From NCBI GenBank assembly GCA_964603455.1, contig CAZRVL010000003.1, forward strand, positions 12,428-76,427: DNA of 64,000 nt. The letters run 5' to 3'. The stretch is from Flemingiibacterium sp964603455 (GTDB lineage: Bacteria > Bacillota > Clostridia > Oscillospirales > CAG-272). Positions 26,651-34,717 of the stretch are shown piece after piece. The notes under the pieces were generated by a model, which was not told the DNA's origin, searched no databases, and saw only the letters and a list, made by a program, of their open reading frames with translations. The position numbers and the translations under genes are program-made. Every line of letters begins with the position of its first letter. Within the stretch, counting starts at the first letter, position 1.

Positions 26651-27826
26651 TCAGTATTCGAACACTTTACCGTTGGCTTTGATAGTCACATGGTTGTATT
26701 CATCGACCGACTTTTCAGTGTGACCTACTATCTTAGCCTCGACACCGTATTTATTCGCGATCTCGATCATCATAGTAGCATCCTTCTCGGAGCAGTATAT
26801 TTCCATTCTGTGACCCATATTGAAATCCTGATACATTTCGCGCTCAGAAATATCGGAATTTTCTGCTATAGCTGCGAAAAGCGGAGGTACATCGAAGAGA
26901 TCATCCTTTATATAGTGTATTGCATTTCCGAAATTCTTGCACTTTGCCTGTCCGCCGCCGGTGCAGTGGATCATACCATGTACAGCCGAACGGTTCTTGT
27001 CAAGTATCTCCTTGATTATCGGAGCATATGTGCGTGTAGGCGAAAGGATAGCATCAACTACAGACACATCTGTACCCGGAAGTATATCATCTACCTTGTA
27101 TTTTCCGCAGTATACCTTAGAATCATCAATAGTGTTAGAATAGGTTTCCGGGTACTTTGCTGCATATTCATGCGACAGAAGCAGATGTCTTGCGGCTGTA
27201 AGACCATTCGAACCCATTCCGGCATTATACGACTTCTCATAAGTTGCCTTTCCGAAGGACGAGAGACCAACTATAACATCGCCTGCCTTGATATTGTCGC
27301 AGTCGATAACATCCGAACGCTTCATTCGTACAAAGAATGTAGAGTCAACTATCAGAGTGTTTACAAGATCACCGACATCGGCAGTCTCGCCGCCCGACAT
27401 AGTGATACCAATACCATACGAACGCAACATTTCGCAGAAATCTGTGTATCCGTCAATGACTGCCTTAATAGCCTTGCCGTCAACGCGATGTGCGTTTCTG
27501 CCTATAGTGTTCGAAAGTACAAAGCCATCGGTCGCACCTATGCAGAGAAGGTCATCGAGATTCATTACGACCGAATCCTGCGCAATATTGTAAAGCGCGG
27601 AAATATCTCCGGTCTCCTTATATTTTATATATGCGAGCGAGGATTTGGTTCCGGCTCCGTCTGCGTGCATAGCTGCACAGTAATTCGGATCGTTTGCGGG
27701 ATCTGCTATCATCTTACAGAATGCGCCGGCAAATTCACCCTTGTCCTGCTTTTTTATTGCGCTATGGACTTCATCCTTGGTTGCGGATACTCCGCGTGAC
27801 ATATAAGCTCCGTTGTTGTCTGACAT
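26651..27826 (-). CDS. purM: PurM-type AIR synthase (phosphoribosylformylglycinamidine cyclo-ligase)
   Basis: 391 residues, about 45 longer than typical Firmicutes PurM. The motifs are of the family: HADGAGTKSSLAYIKY, the MNLDDLLCIGATDGF segment, GITMSGGETADVGD, HCTGGGQAKC and MGHRMEIYC. The opening RGVSATKDEVHSAI and overall length match the form I associate with Bacteroidota rather than the standard bacillota enzyme. It would close the imidazole ring in purine synthesis using ATP. No other pur genes are in the window. An ORF of similar size on the opposite strand is a shadow. Confidence 0.85.
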   Translation of the reverse strand: MSDNNGAYMSRGVSATKDEVHSAIKKQDKGEFAGAFCKMIADPANDPNYCAAMHADGAGTKSSLAYIKYKETGDISALYNIAQDSVVMNLDDLLCIGATDGFVLSNTIGRNAHRVDGKAIKAVIDGYTDFCEMLRSYGIGITMSGGETADVGDLVNTLIVDSTFFVRMKRSDVIDCDNIKAGDVIVGLSSFGKATYEKSYNAGMGSNGLTAARHLLLSHEYAAKYPETYSNTIDDSKVYCGKYKVDDILPGTDVSVVDAILSPTRTYAPIIKEILDKNRSAVHGMIHCTGGGQAKCKNFGNAIHYIKDDLFDVPPLFAAIAENSDISEREMYQDFNMGHRMEIYCSEKDATMMIEIANKYGVEAKIVGHTEKSVDEYNHVTIKANGKVFEY

Positions 27827-27864
27827 AATTTACCTCTTTATATAAATTTATTTTTTTGCTTATT

Positions 27865-28161
27865 TTATTTTCCGGAAACGATGAATATCACCGTTCCGAC
27901 GGTTATCAAGATCGAGATCAGATATATAGCTATCAACCTCGTCAGCTCCATTCTCTTTTGAATGACATTCTGTTCTGAGGTCTTATAGGCTAATGTATCG
28001 AATACAGCCAATGCCCATGCACCGAGCGACAGAAGCGGAAGTGCAAGAAACGCCGTTTCAGCTTCGGGAAAGCCGAATTTAAGTATGAGTGAGGCTGCCA
28101 AAAGCAGTATCGCGGTAAGCGTACCGGCTATTTTGTATTTATTCACCCGACTCACCTTCAT
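27865..28161 (-). CDS. small membrane protein, unknown
   Basis: 98 residues with three predicted membrane helices (about 10-28, 35-55, 75-95). I do not recognise a family. It overlaps the end of the 1038-residue surface-protein gene by 23 bases, so it is made from the same message and may be a partner or accessory of that protein. The ATG lies directly after GAAAGG; the GTG two codons later (28155) has better spacing and may be the true start. Confidence 0.6.
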   Translation of the reverse strand: MKVSRVNKYKIAGTLTAILLLAASLILKFGFPEAETAFLALPLLSLGAWALAVFDTLAYKTSEQNVIQKRMELTRLIAIYLISILITVGTVIFIVSGK

Positions 28162-31100
28162 CCTTTCTGCGGCTCAGCAGCATGACAGTGAGCACGGTGG
28201 CACAAGCGATTATAACTCCGCCGCCTATCCAGAAATAATTTCTGTATCCATCCTCAATGTCCGGAGTTCGTTTTTTAGCTCTTTCATCAGCTATAACGCT
28301 TTCGAGCGATTCATCGTTATAATCCTTCGACAGTCCGATCATCTTTTCAAGCGACAATACCGCCTTCCCGGAATTCTTCATAACGAATATCTGTATGCTC
28401 TCAACATCGCGTATACCGTCAAAATCGCTTATATCTACATATATAGTAGTCATTTCTCCGGCATTCAGCAGAGCATTCGCTTCATATCTGTCATCACCGG
28501 AATTAAGCACTACCTTTACCTCGACAAATTCACTCACGCTGTCAGTCATATCAACTCCGAGCGTAATCTCAAGTATCGGGGTTAGCTTCATATTTTCGGG
28601 ATATTCAAATCTGTAGGATATTCCCATAAGATCTGCAGAATTTCCGTTATTGTAGAAGCTCGGATCGAGTTCAGCTCTCAGAATACCGTTTTCGCCGCCC
28701 GTCACCTTAAGTGATCTACAGTAAAATCCGGGTTCTATGCCGCATGTTCCGGAGAATGAATCGAATGTGAAGTATTCATACCGCCCTTTTATTCCTTTCG
28801 GCAGCTCGTATTTCGCATCGACCGACAAAAACGTCTTTTTCGTAAGTCGTTCGGGATCGAAGCCATCGACAACTTCGTTCCAATCGTTTATTCCAAGATA
28901 GTCAAGCACCATTTCCGAAATTTCAAGTGAATTTTCAGAATCTATGAGCTCTATCATCTCACCGAAACGCGAATCGCTGCTTTTGCCGGAAATCGTGCAG
29001 AACACCGCATCAATATGACTGTTGAAGCAAGCTGAATAGTAGCTTTTTGCAGCTCGCGAGATCTTTTCGGCGGTCGCCATATCAAAGAAAATGTAATTGG
29101 AATCACAGAATATCAGCCGAGTGTCATATACGCCTGAGCTTCTGAGCAAGGCTATCAGCTCTGAACAAGCTGACGCGCTGAATACCGTATCATCGTAATC
29201 TATCAGCCTGTAGAAATCCTCTATGCAAAGTCCCCACTCAAATCCGCCGTGCATATCTATTTCGCTGCACAGTGCCGGGACAAGCTCATATGCGCCGACC
29301 TCTGAAGTCGATGCGGCAAGCTCATTAGATAGCAGATTACTTACCGAAAAATACAATTCTGTCTGAGAATTGAATACAGCCAGTCCGGCATGAAGGTTTC
29401 TGAGTGAAAGCGCAAATCCACTCGCCATATCGTTAAGCGAGTTGTATTTTCCATCGCTTAGTCCAATAAAATTTTCACACTCACCGAGTATAATTCCTAC
29501 AACGCTTCCGTCTGCACAGAAATTTTCGCCGATATATGCACCGAGTGCAGTCAAAAAGTCATTTTGCGTAGGTATAGCGTAATAATCCGCATATGCGCTG
29601 TAGCCATCGTTGAGATAATTATATAGAAGCTCCGCGCCGAGTGCTTCGCTCCAATCGGTTATTCTGAGATAGACACCCACACCGACTCCGCGCAAGGCTT
29701 CTATCTGAGCCTTTATCGGTTCAAAATATTCGCGGTCTATATAAAATGTCATTCCGCTGAAAATATAATTTTCACCTTTTGTGCGCGATGTGAATGCCTT
29801 TGAAGCATCCACAGTCAGCATTGTAACATCAGCTCTCAGTTCGGATACCATGGAAATATCTGTCGCATTGACACCCTTTTTCCCCGAAGCTCCGACTGCG
29901 GAATACTTTGCGGCACGCTCGATATTTTCAAGGTAAAACGGCGCATCGATCAGCACATAGGTTCCATCTGTCCTGACCGAGCATGCTATGAATTCCTTCA
30001 TGTACATACGCTCGTCAGACATTCTATCGACCATCAGATCGAATTTTGTGGTCATAGGGCTTTCGGCTATCGGAGTCAGCGATGCAAAATCGATATTTTC
30101 TATATTAATACCGGGATCTACAGCATATATCTTAAGCATTCCGGACTGATTTGACAAAGCTTCCTCGCGTCCTATATCTCCGGTAAAGCGTATATAAAGC
30201 AGATCATCGGTAAATGTGCAGCCGGTTATATTTCCGCAGGTCTGATATTTCGGCGCGATATATTGAGATATGGCACAAATAGACGATATACTTATCTTCC
30301 CCTCGCCCTTGCCAAGTTGAAATCTTATCGACCTAAGCTTTGAAATATCCCCAACATCAACATAATAACTTTTTAGCTGCGATCTTCTTTCAAGCCTTAT
30401 CAAAGTGCTTTTATCCTCGTAAACCCCTGACGGATTATCGCTTGAGGAATAAAATATAGTGAGCGAATCAATGTCCGAATCGTTTTCGATCCGAAGTCTC
30501 AAAGCATTCGTCTCCCAATTCGGTATCTCAGGAAAAACAGCAGCCGACAATAGAGTATCCTCATTTTCGTCAAGAGAGATCACAAGCGCGGAATTTTCGT
30601 CATCATATTCCGCACTGCCGCCGATACAGTCGAAATCATCGATCATATACCTTTTCGTATGTTCGCGGTCGATCTTGTTTTCTGCGAGTATCTCATCTAT
30701 ATAGAAATCGTTTTTCACTGTTCCCTGAACATCTGTCGAGACAAGAAGACTTATTTCGATGCTCGATACCTGCGAACGCCCCTGCCAGTCGCCGATCTCA
30801 AGTTTTACCTTGCTCCATGTCATTGGAGAAATGCTTATTATATTTTCCGATGATGTTCCATCGAGCGAATACAAGACCACACGTGTAAAATATTCAGCCT
30901 CGGGATCGGCTTCATATTCACTCGCATATATTTCATACGACACACTTTGATATTCGGTGAGATCACAGCCATCGTAAACACCGTCAATCGAGCTGTTGAA
31001 AGAGCCAAGCTCCGCACTTATCGTTCTTATGAGATCAATATCGGCATTTTCCGTTACGACCTCAAGGCATTCGCGCTGTCCGTCCGAGGTAGTCATGCTA

Positions 31101-31255
31101 TCAACGCTCATTACGTTGCTGCCGCTCTTAAAGCCGTCCGAGCCGTGACTGAAATCTGCCAAGACATACGTCTCGTCAGTCTCCTCTGCAAGCAGCGGCA
31201 AACTCAGCATTCCGGCAAGGAAAAGCGGTATCAATATATTTTTTGTTTTTTTCAC
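28139..31255 (-). CDS. large surface-anchored protein with carbohydrate-binding-like and GH-like (DUF5722-type) regions
   Basis: 1038 residues. Signal peptide at residues 1-22, C-terminal membrane helix (about 1005-1025) followed by basic SRRKDEGESGE. Beta-rich carbohydrate-binding-like domains cover about 25-330 and again about 850-970. The middle (about 430-840), beginning KYSAVGASGKKGVNATD and containing VGIILGECENFIGLSD, resembles the TIM-barrel DUF5722 family of putative glycosidases; this is a tentative match. GTG start with AGGAGGTG about ten bases upstream. It is expressed from a consensus promoter divergent from metA. It probably binds or processes an extracellular polysaccharide. 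Confidence 0.65.
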   Translation of the reverse strand: MKKTKNILIPLFLAGMLSLPLLAEETDETYVLADFSHGSDGFKSGSNVMSVDSMTTSDGQRECLEVVTENADIDLIRTISAELGSFNSSIDGVYDGCDLTEYQSVSYEIYASEYEADPEAEYFTRVVLYSLDGTSSENIISISPMTWSKVKLEIGDWQGRSQVSSIEISLLVSTDVQGTVKNDFYIDEILAENKIDREHTKRYMIDDFDCIGGSAEYDDENSALVISLDENEDTLLSAAVFPEIPNWETNALRLRIENDSDIDSLTIFYSSSDNPSGVYEDKSTLIRLERRSQLKSYYVDVGDISKLRSIRFQLGKGEGKISISSICAISQYIAPKYQTCGNITGCTFTDDLLYIRFTGDIGREEALSNQSGMLKIYAVDPGINIENIDFASLTPIAESPMTTKFDLMVDRMSDERMYMKEFIACSVRTDGTYVLIDAPFYLENIERAAKYSAVGASGKKGVNATDISMVSELRADVTMLTVDASKAFTSRTKGENYIFSGMTFYIDREYFEPIKAQIEALRGVGVGVYLRITDWSEALGAELLYNYLNDGYSAYADYYAIPTQNDFLTALGAYIGENFCADGSVVGIILGECENFIGLSDGKYNSLNDMASGFALSLRNLHAGLAVFNSQTELYFSVSNLLSNELAASTSEVGAYELVPALCSEIDMHGGFEWGLCIEDFYRLIDYDDTVFSASACSELIALLRSSGVYDTRLIFCDSNYIFFDMATAEKISRAAKSYYSACFNSHIDAVFCTISGKSSDSRFGEMIELIDSENSLEISEMVLDYLGINDWNEVVDGFDPERLTKKTFLSVDAKYELPKGIKGRYEYFTFDSFSGTCGIEPGFYCRSLKVTGGENGILRAELDPSFYNNGNSADLMGISYRFEYPENMKLTPILEITLGVDMTDSVSEFVEVKVVLNSGDDRYEANALLNAGEMTTIYVDISDFDGIRDVESIQIFVMKNSGKAVLSLEKMIGLSKDYNDESLESVIADERAKKRTPDIEDGYRNYFWIGGGVIIACATVLTVMLLSRRKDEGESGE

Positions 31256-31303
31256 AGGACTCTTTCACCTCCTCACAACGATTATCTGATAAGCCTATTA
31301 TAC

Positions 31304-31332
31304 ATTATACCATTTTTCGCGTTGAAAAGCAA
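31304..31332 (-). promoter_or_regulatory. promoter of the 1038-residue surface-protein gene (minus strand)
   Basis: Minus strand: TTGCTT (31327-31332), a 17-bp spacer and TATAAT (31304-31309). Confidence 0.75.
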
Positions 31333-31370
31333 ATGTTTTTTGATTTTTCTAATAATTTTCTAAAATACCG

Positions 31371-31399
31371 TTGCAAGTTGCAGGATTTTCTGGTATAAT
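31371..31399 (+). promoter_or_regulatory. promoter of metA
   Basis: TTGCAA (31371-31376), a 17-bp spacer and TATAAT (31394-31399), about 65 bp before the start codon. No SAM riboswitch or S-box leader fits in the short 5' UTR. Confidence 0.75.
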
Positions 31400-31465
31400 A
31401 GATGTATTGACCTTATTTTTTTAATCTCGACAGAGCAAAATATATTGAAAAGGAAATATAAAATC

Positions 31466-32383
31466 ATGCCAATACGAATACCGACCGGTCTTCCGGCACG
31501 CGAAACACTCGAGGGCGAGAATATTTTTGTAATGAACGAATTTCGTGCGGCTCATCAGGACATCCGTCCGCTGAAGATCGCCGTTCTGAATCTCATGCCC
31601 ACAAAGATCACCACAGAGACACAGCTTATAAGACTTTTATCAAACAGCTCACTACAGATAGAACTCACTCTCCTACAGACTGCAACTCACAAATCAAGTC
31701 ACACCTCGGCTGAGCACATGGCTTCATTCTATAAAAATTTCGATGATATTAAAAATGAAAACTTCGACGGACTTATAATTACCGGCGCACCGGTAGAAAA
31801 TCTCGACTTTACAGAGGTCACATACTGGGATGAGCTTTGTGAGATAATGGATTGGTCGAAGACTCATGTATTTTCAACGCTTCACATCTGTTGGGCTGCT
31901 CAGGCTGGACTTTATTACCACTTTGGAGTAAAAAAGCATCCGCTGAGTCATAAAATGTTCGGAGTTTTCAAGCACTATGCCGTGAATCCTAACCATCCGA
32001 TCCTGCGCGGATTCGATGAAGAATTTTTAGCTCCGCATTCAAGACATACTGAAGTTACAGAAGATGACATAGCAAAAGTCTCAGATCTTGAACTTGTTGC
32101 AAAAAGCGATGAAGCAGGTCCTTACATTATTGCCGCAAAAAACACTCGAATGGTTTTCGTCACCGGACATTCCGAATACGATCATGACACTCTGGCAAAA
32201 GAATACTTCCGAGACATCGACCGCGGTCTCGACATAGAAGTTCCGAAAAATTATTTTCCGAACGATGATCCGACAAAGCGTCCGAGAAATCTCTGGCGCG
32301 GTCATGCAAACCTGCTGTTTTCCAACTGGCTGAACTATTTCGTATACCAGAACACGCCATACGACCTCTCGAAGCTCTCATGA
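31466..32383 (+). CDS. metA: homoserine O-acetyltransferase MetA
   Basis: 305 residues when started at ATG 31466 (MPIRIPTGLP), the family's standard N-terminus. An in-frame TTG further upstream (31445) would read through the Shine-Dalgarno AAAAGGA and is rejected. Catalytic residues match the family numbering exactly: Cys142 in HICWAAQ, His235 and Glu237 in TGHSEYD. Glu111 in TGAPVE is the residue known to favour acetyl-CoA over succinyl-CoA (Gly in the E. coli enzyme). It performs the first committed step from homoserine to methionine. Confidence 0.93.
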   Translation: MPIRIPTGLPARETLEGENIFVMNEFRAAHQDIRPLKIAVLNLMPTKITTETQLIRLLSNSSLQIELTLLQTATHKSSHTSAEHMASFYKNFDDIKNENFDGLIITGAPVENLDFTEVTYWDELCEIMDWSKTHVFSTLHICWAAQAGLYYHFGVKKHPLSHKMFGVFKHYAVNPNHPILRGFDEEFLAPHSRHTEVTEDDIAKVSDLELVAKSDEAGPYIIAAKNTRMVFVTGHSEYDHDTLAKEYFRDIDRGLDIEVPKNYFPNDDPTKRPRNLWRGHANLLFSNWLNYFVYQNTPYDLSKLS

Positions 32384-32415
32384 CGCATATATTATCTTCA
32401 TTCGGGAATACTTTG

Positions 32416-32450
32416 ATTCGCAGAACATATCTTCTGCGAATTTTATTTAT
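32416..32450 (+). terminator. terminator of metA
   Basis: A 10-bp stem ATTCGCAGAA / TTCTGCGAAT (32416-32425, 32432-32441), followed by TTTATTTAT. Confidence 0.8.
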
Positions 32451-32467
32451 CGGAGAGATATTTATTT

Positions 32468-32893
32468 ATGGATAAAAATGAAAGTCTACTGCAAGAGATC
32501 TCGAAAAACGTGACAATGGGCGGAGATTCGATAATCGATCTAATAGACAAGGCTGAGGACAAGCATTTTCGTGCGGAAATGTCGCTTGAACTCGAAAAAT
32601 ATCGAAGCTTTGAGAAAACAGCCGCAGAAAAGCTGTCGGAGCGCGGTCTCAAACCAAATGAAGTGACACCGCTCGCAAAAATGGGTTCAAAGGTCGGAAT
32701 GGCATTCAACACGATGCTCGACACAACGACCTCACATCTCGCCGAAATGATGATAAACGGTGCAACTATGGGAATAGTAGACCTCGAAAAAAAGCTCAAC
32801 GAAGGCGGATATTCACCGGAGACCGAAAGCTTTGCACGTGAAGTTCTCGATTATGAAAAGGCTACTGTCGAACGACTCGGAGCATATCTTTAA
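32468..32893 (+). CDS. small helical cytoplasmic protein, unknown (ferritin-like/DUF2383-like?)
   Basis: 141 residues, predicted all-helical with no signal or membrane segment. The conserved-looking parts are LLQEISKNVTMGGDSIIDLID, SKVGMAFNTMLDTTTSHLAEMMINGATMGI and the C-terminal REVLDYEKATVERLGAYL. The pattern of four amphipathic helices suggests a ferritin-like bundle, but I cannot place it with certainty. CGGAGAG lies about twelve bases before ATG. Its TAA stop overlaps the stop of the converging epimerase gene (shared TTAA). Confidence 0.7.
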   Translation: MDKNESLLQEISKNVTMGGDSIIDLIDKAEDKHFRAEMSLELEKYRSFEKTAAEKLSERGLKPNEVTPLAKMGSKVGMAFNTMLDTTTSHLAEMMINGATMGIVDLEKKLNEGGYSPETESFAREVLDYEKATVERLGAYL

Positions 32894-33735
32894 CGACCGG
32901 CTAAGGTCAACGCTATCTTTGCGAGATTTCTGCGTTCGGCTGTCAATTCCGGTTCAGGCGTTTCCTTGGATACTGCACATTCAAGTGACATAACAACAGA
33001 TTCATCGAGCAGCGAAAGCGACTTTGTGAAATCCGCCCAGTCTATGCAGCCCTTGTACGGCAGCCAATGGCGGTCTCCTATACCATCATTGTCGTGGACA
33101 TGGAGCACGGTTATTATATCTCCGCAATATCTTATTACCTTGCCGGGGTCTTCACCGTGTATCCTGCCGTGTCCGGTGTCAAGGCACATCTTGAAATATC
33201 TGCTGTCAAAGCTTCTTATGAAATCCGCAGTTGTCTTAGGACTTGCTATAGGCAGTTGTCCCATCGGCATATTTTCGAAAGCTATGACAACATCGCATCT
33301 TTCGGCTTCTTTTATAAGCTCGGAAAAGAACTCACGATTCATATTCATAAAGCTCTCGCAATTCGTATCATCCGGCATATCGCTTCCATACGGCATTATC
33401 GGATGTATTACCATATATTTGCATCCGAGCAGAGCCGTACCGTAAAGCGATTTTTTCATCTTTTCCATTCTTTCCGCACGCATTTCTGGTGTGGAATCAT
33501 ACACCGGCCAACGCCACGGACCGTGAGACTGTGAGATGAGCAGACCGGCATCTTCTGCGGCTGCTCTTTCGGCTTTAAGCTTATTCTCGAAATCAGCAAG
33601 ACTTCCCGAAAAAAGGTCTGTTGTGGTATCGACAAATCCCTGATAATCAACTGCTTCAAAGCCATCTGCGGCTATGCTTGAATATTTTGTGAGTCTGTCC
33701 TCATACGCTCCAGACTCTATTCCGATCTTTCTCAT
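32890..33735 (-). CDS. sugar phosphate isomerase/epimerase (TIM barrel)
   Basis: 281 residues of the AP-endonuclease-2/xylose-isomerase-like barrel. Probable metal ligands: Glu in IAFENMPMG, Asp in MCLDTGHGR, His in VLHVHDNDG and Glu in SLECAVS. The conserved HVHDNDGIGDRH motif resembles hydroxypyruvate-isomerase and IolE-like members. GAAAGGA lies about ten bases before ATG. It is related to, but clearly different from, the 780-1607 gene. Its substrate is unknown. The downstream end overlaps the converging gene by four bases, leaving no room for a terminator. Confidence 0.82.
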   Translation of the reverse strand: MRKIGIESGAYEDRLTKYSSIAADGFEAVDYQGFVDTTTDLFSGSLADFENKLKAERAAAEDAGLLISQSHGPWRWPVYDSTPEMRAERMEKMKKSLYGTALLGCKYMVIHPIMPYGSDMPDDTNCESFMNMNREFFSELIKEAERCDVVIAFENMPMGQLPIASPKTTADFIRSFDSRYFKMCLDTGHGRIHGEDPGKVIRYCGDIITVLHVHDNDGIGDRHWLPYKGCIDWADFTKSLSLLDESVVMSLECAVSKETPEPELTAERRNLAKIALTLAGR

Positions 33736-33765
33736 GAACGATATAATCCTTTCGAATCAAATTTA

Positions 33766-33888
33766 TTATTTATTTTTAGGCTTTTTCTTTAAAAATATAA
33801 ATCCGACTGCGGCTGCGACAACTGCGATGACTATTATTATTAAAGTGCTGTCACCGGTGCTTGCAGCTGTGTTTATAAGCTGTTCCAT
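33766..33888 (-). CDS. 40-residue single-helix membrane peptide with anchor-like sequence
   Basis: Too short for ordinary gene finders but well supported: AGGAGG lies nine bases before ATG. The product begins MEQLINTAASTGDSTLII, continues as one hydrophobic helix (about residues 16-33) and ends LKKKPKNK. STGD-helix-KKK resembles a C-terminal surface-anchor signal (compare the end of the 7969-8700 protein) but here stands alone. It could be a small membrane protein or the remnant of a lost surface protein. It lies just after the spoVM terminator. Confidence 0.65.
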   Translation of the reverse strand: MEQLINTAASTGDSTLIIIVIAVVAAAVGFIFLKKKPKNK

Positions 33889-33909
33889 CTTAGTTTTCCT
33901 CCTAAATCA

Positions 33910-33946
33910 TAAAATTTGCCCGGTCGATATATCTGACCGGGCAAAG
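33910..33946 (-). terminator. terminator after spoVM (minus strand)
   Basis: An 11-bp perfect stem TTTGCCCGGTC / GACCGGGCAAA (33915-33925, 33935-33945); on the minus strand it is followed by TTTTATGATT. Confidence 0.75.
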
Positions 33947-33948
33947 AA

Positions 33949-34023
33949 CTACTTTTTTATCCTGAACCACCGCCGAAGCAGCGGCACGATCAGCTTTGGA
34001 GAACGCATTACGATTATCTTCAT
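33949..34023 (-). CDS. spoVM: stage V sporulation protein SpoVM
   Basis: A 24-residue peptide starting MKIIVMRSPKLIV and ending RWFRIKK, an amphipathic helix with proline at position 9. B. subtilis SpoVM has the same design (26 residues, Pro9), which lets it lie on the convex forespore membrane and recruit SpoIVA. GGAAAGG lies about ten bases before ATG. Its place directly downstream of thiN is the same as in B. subtilis, which makes the call firm despite the length. It indicates that the organism makes, or descends from makers of, endospores. Confidence 0.9.
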   Translation of the reverse strand: MKIIVMRSPKLIVPLLRRWFRIKK

Positions 34024-34072
34024 TCGTATCAATCCTTTCCACTACATAAATATGCGAAAGGAACAGAATTTG

Positions 34073-34717
34073 TTAATCGCGACTCTCTATGACCAGCATA
34101 CTTCCCTCGCGAAGAGTTATCTTCGCAAGCTCCGAGGTTATCTCATTGCTGACCGCATAAGAGTATTTTCGCTCCAAAATCGTATCGTTCAATGGATAAA
34201 ATACGCCCGAAATTGATACTCCTTTACATTCGTCGCTAAGCGATACCAATGAAAGATATTTAAATTCGCGCTTCATGCAAAGACATATCTCGTGTCCGTC
34301 TGTCTTCATAAGTCTGACACGGTTTTTGCCGTCCGTTATATATCCTGAAACACCCTTGTCAAGCATATATTCAAGCAAAAACACAGTCGAAAGTGTGTGG
34401 TCGATCCGTCCGCCAAGACCGCCAACGATAACTATCTCATCTGCCTTGCGCGCTATTGCGGTATCGACAGCTAACTGAGTATCCGTGTCATCCTTTATTG
34501 ACGGAACGATTATTTTTTCGATCTCATCGAGTTCATGCGCTTTAAGCTCGGTCTTGTCTATCGAATCGAGATCTCCGAGCAAAATATCCGGCTTTATCGA
34601 CATTTTTCGCGCATTGTTGTAGCCGCTGTCTGCGGCGATCACAAACGAATCCTTAACGCAGGGCTTTTCGAGCAGAGCTTCGTATATCTGTCCGCCGGTA
34701 AAAATACAGACCTTCAT
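34073..34717 (-). CDS. thiN: thiamine pyrophosphokinase
   Basis: 214 residues. Motifs of the family: AADSGYNNARKM, LLGDLDSID, IKDDTDTQLAVD and GGLGGRIDHTLST, forming the ATP/Mg site and thiamine pocket. It transfers pyrophosphate from ATP to thiamine, giving the cofactor. It overlaps rsgA by four bases. In B. subtilis rpe lies between rsgA and thiN; here it is absent. Confidence 0.92.
   Translation of the reverse strand: MKVCIFTGGQIYEALLEKPCVKDSFVIAADSGYNNARKMSIKPDILLGDLDSIDKTELKAHELDEIEKIIVPSIKDDTDTQLAVDTAIARKADEIVIVGGLGGRIDHTLSTVFLLEYMLDKGVSGYITDGKNRVRLMKTDGHEICLCMKREFKYLSLVSLSDECKGVSISGVFYPLNDTILERKYSYAVSNEITSELAKITLREGSMLVIESRD

Noticed and set aside
26537..27799. 420-codon ORF on the plus strand
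   Set aside because: It lies entirely opposite rbsK and purM, has no Shine-Dalgarno and encodes a Cys/Arg/Ile-rich product typical of an antisense shadow.
31445..31465. TTG start of metA seven codons upstream
   Set aside because: The extension covers the Shine-Dalgarno itself. Family numbering of Glu111, Cys142, His235 and Glu237 fits only ATG 31466.
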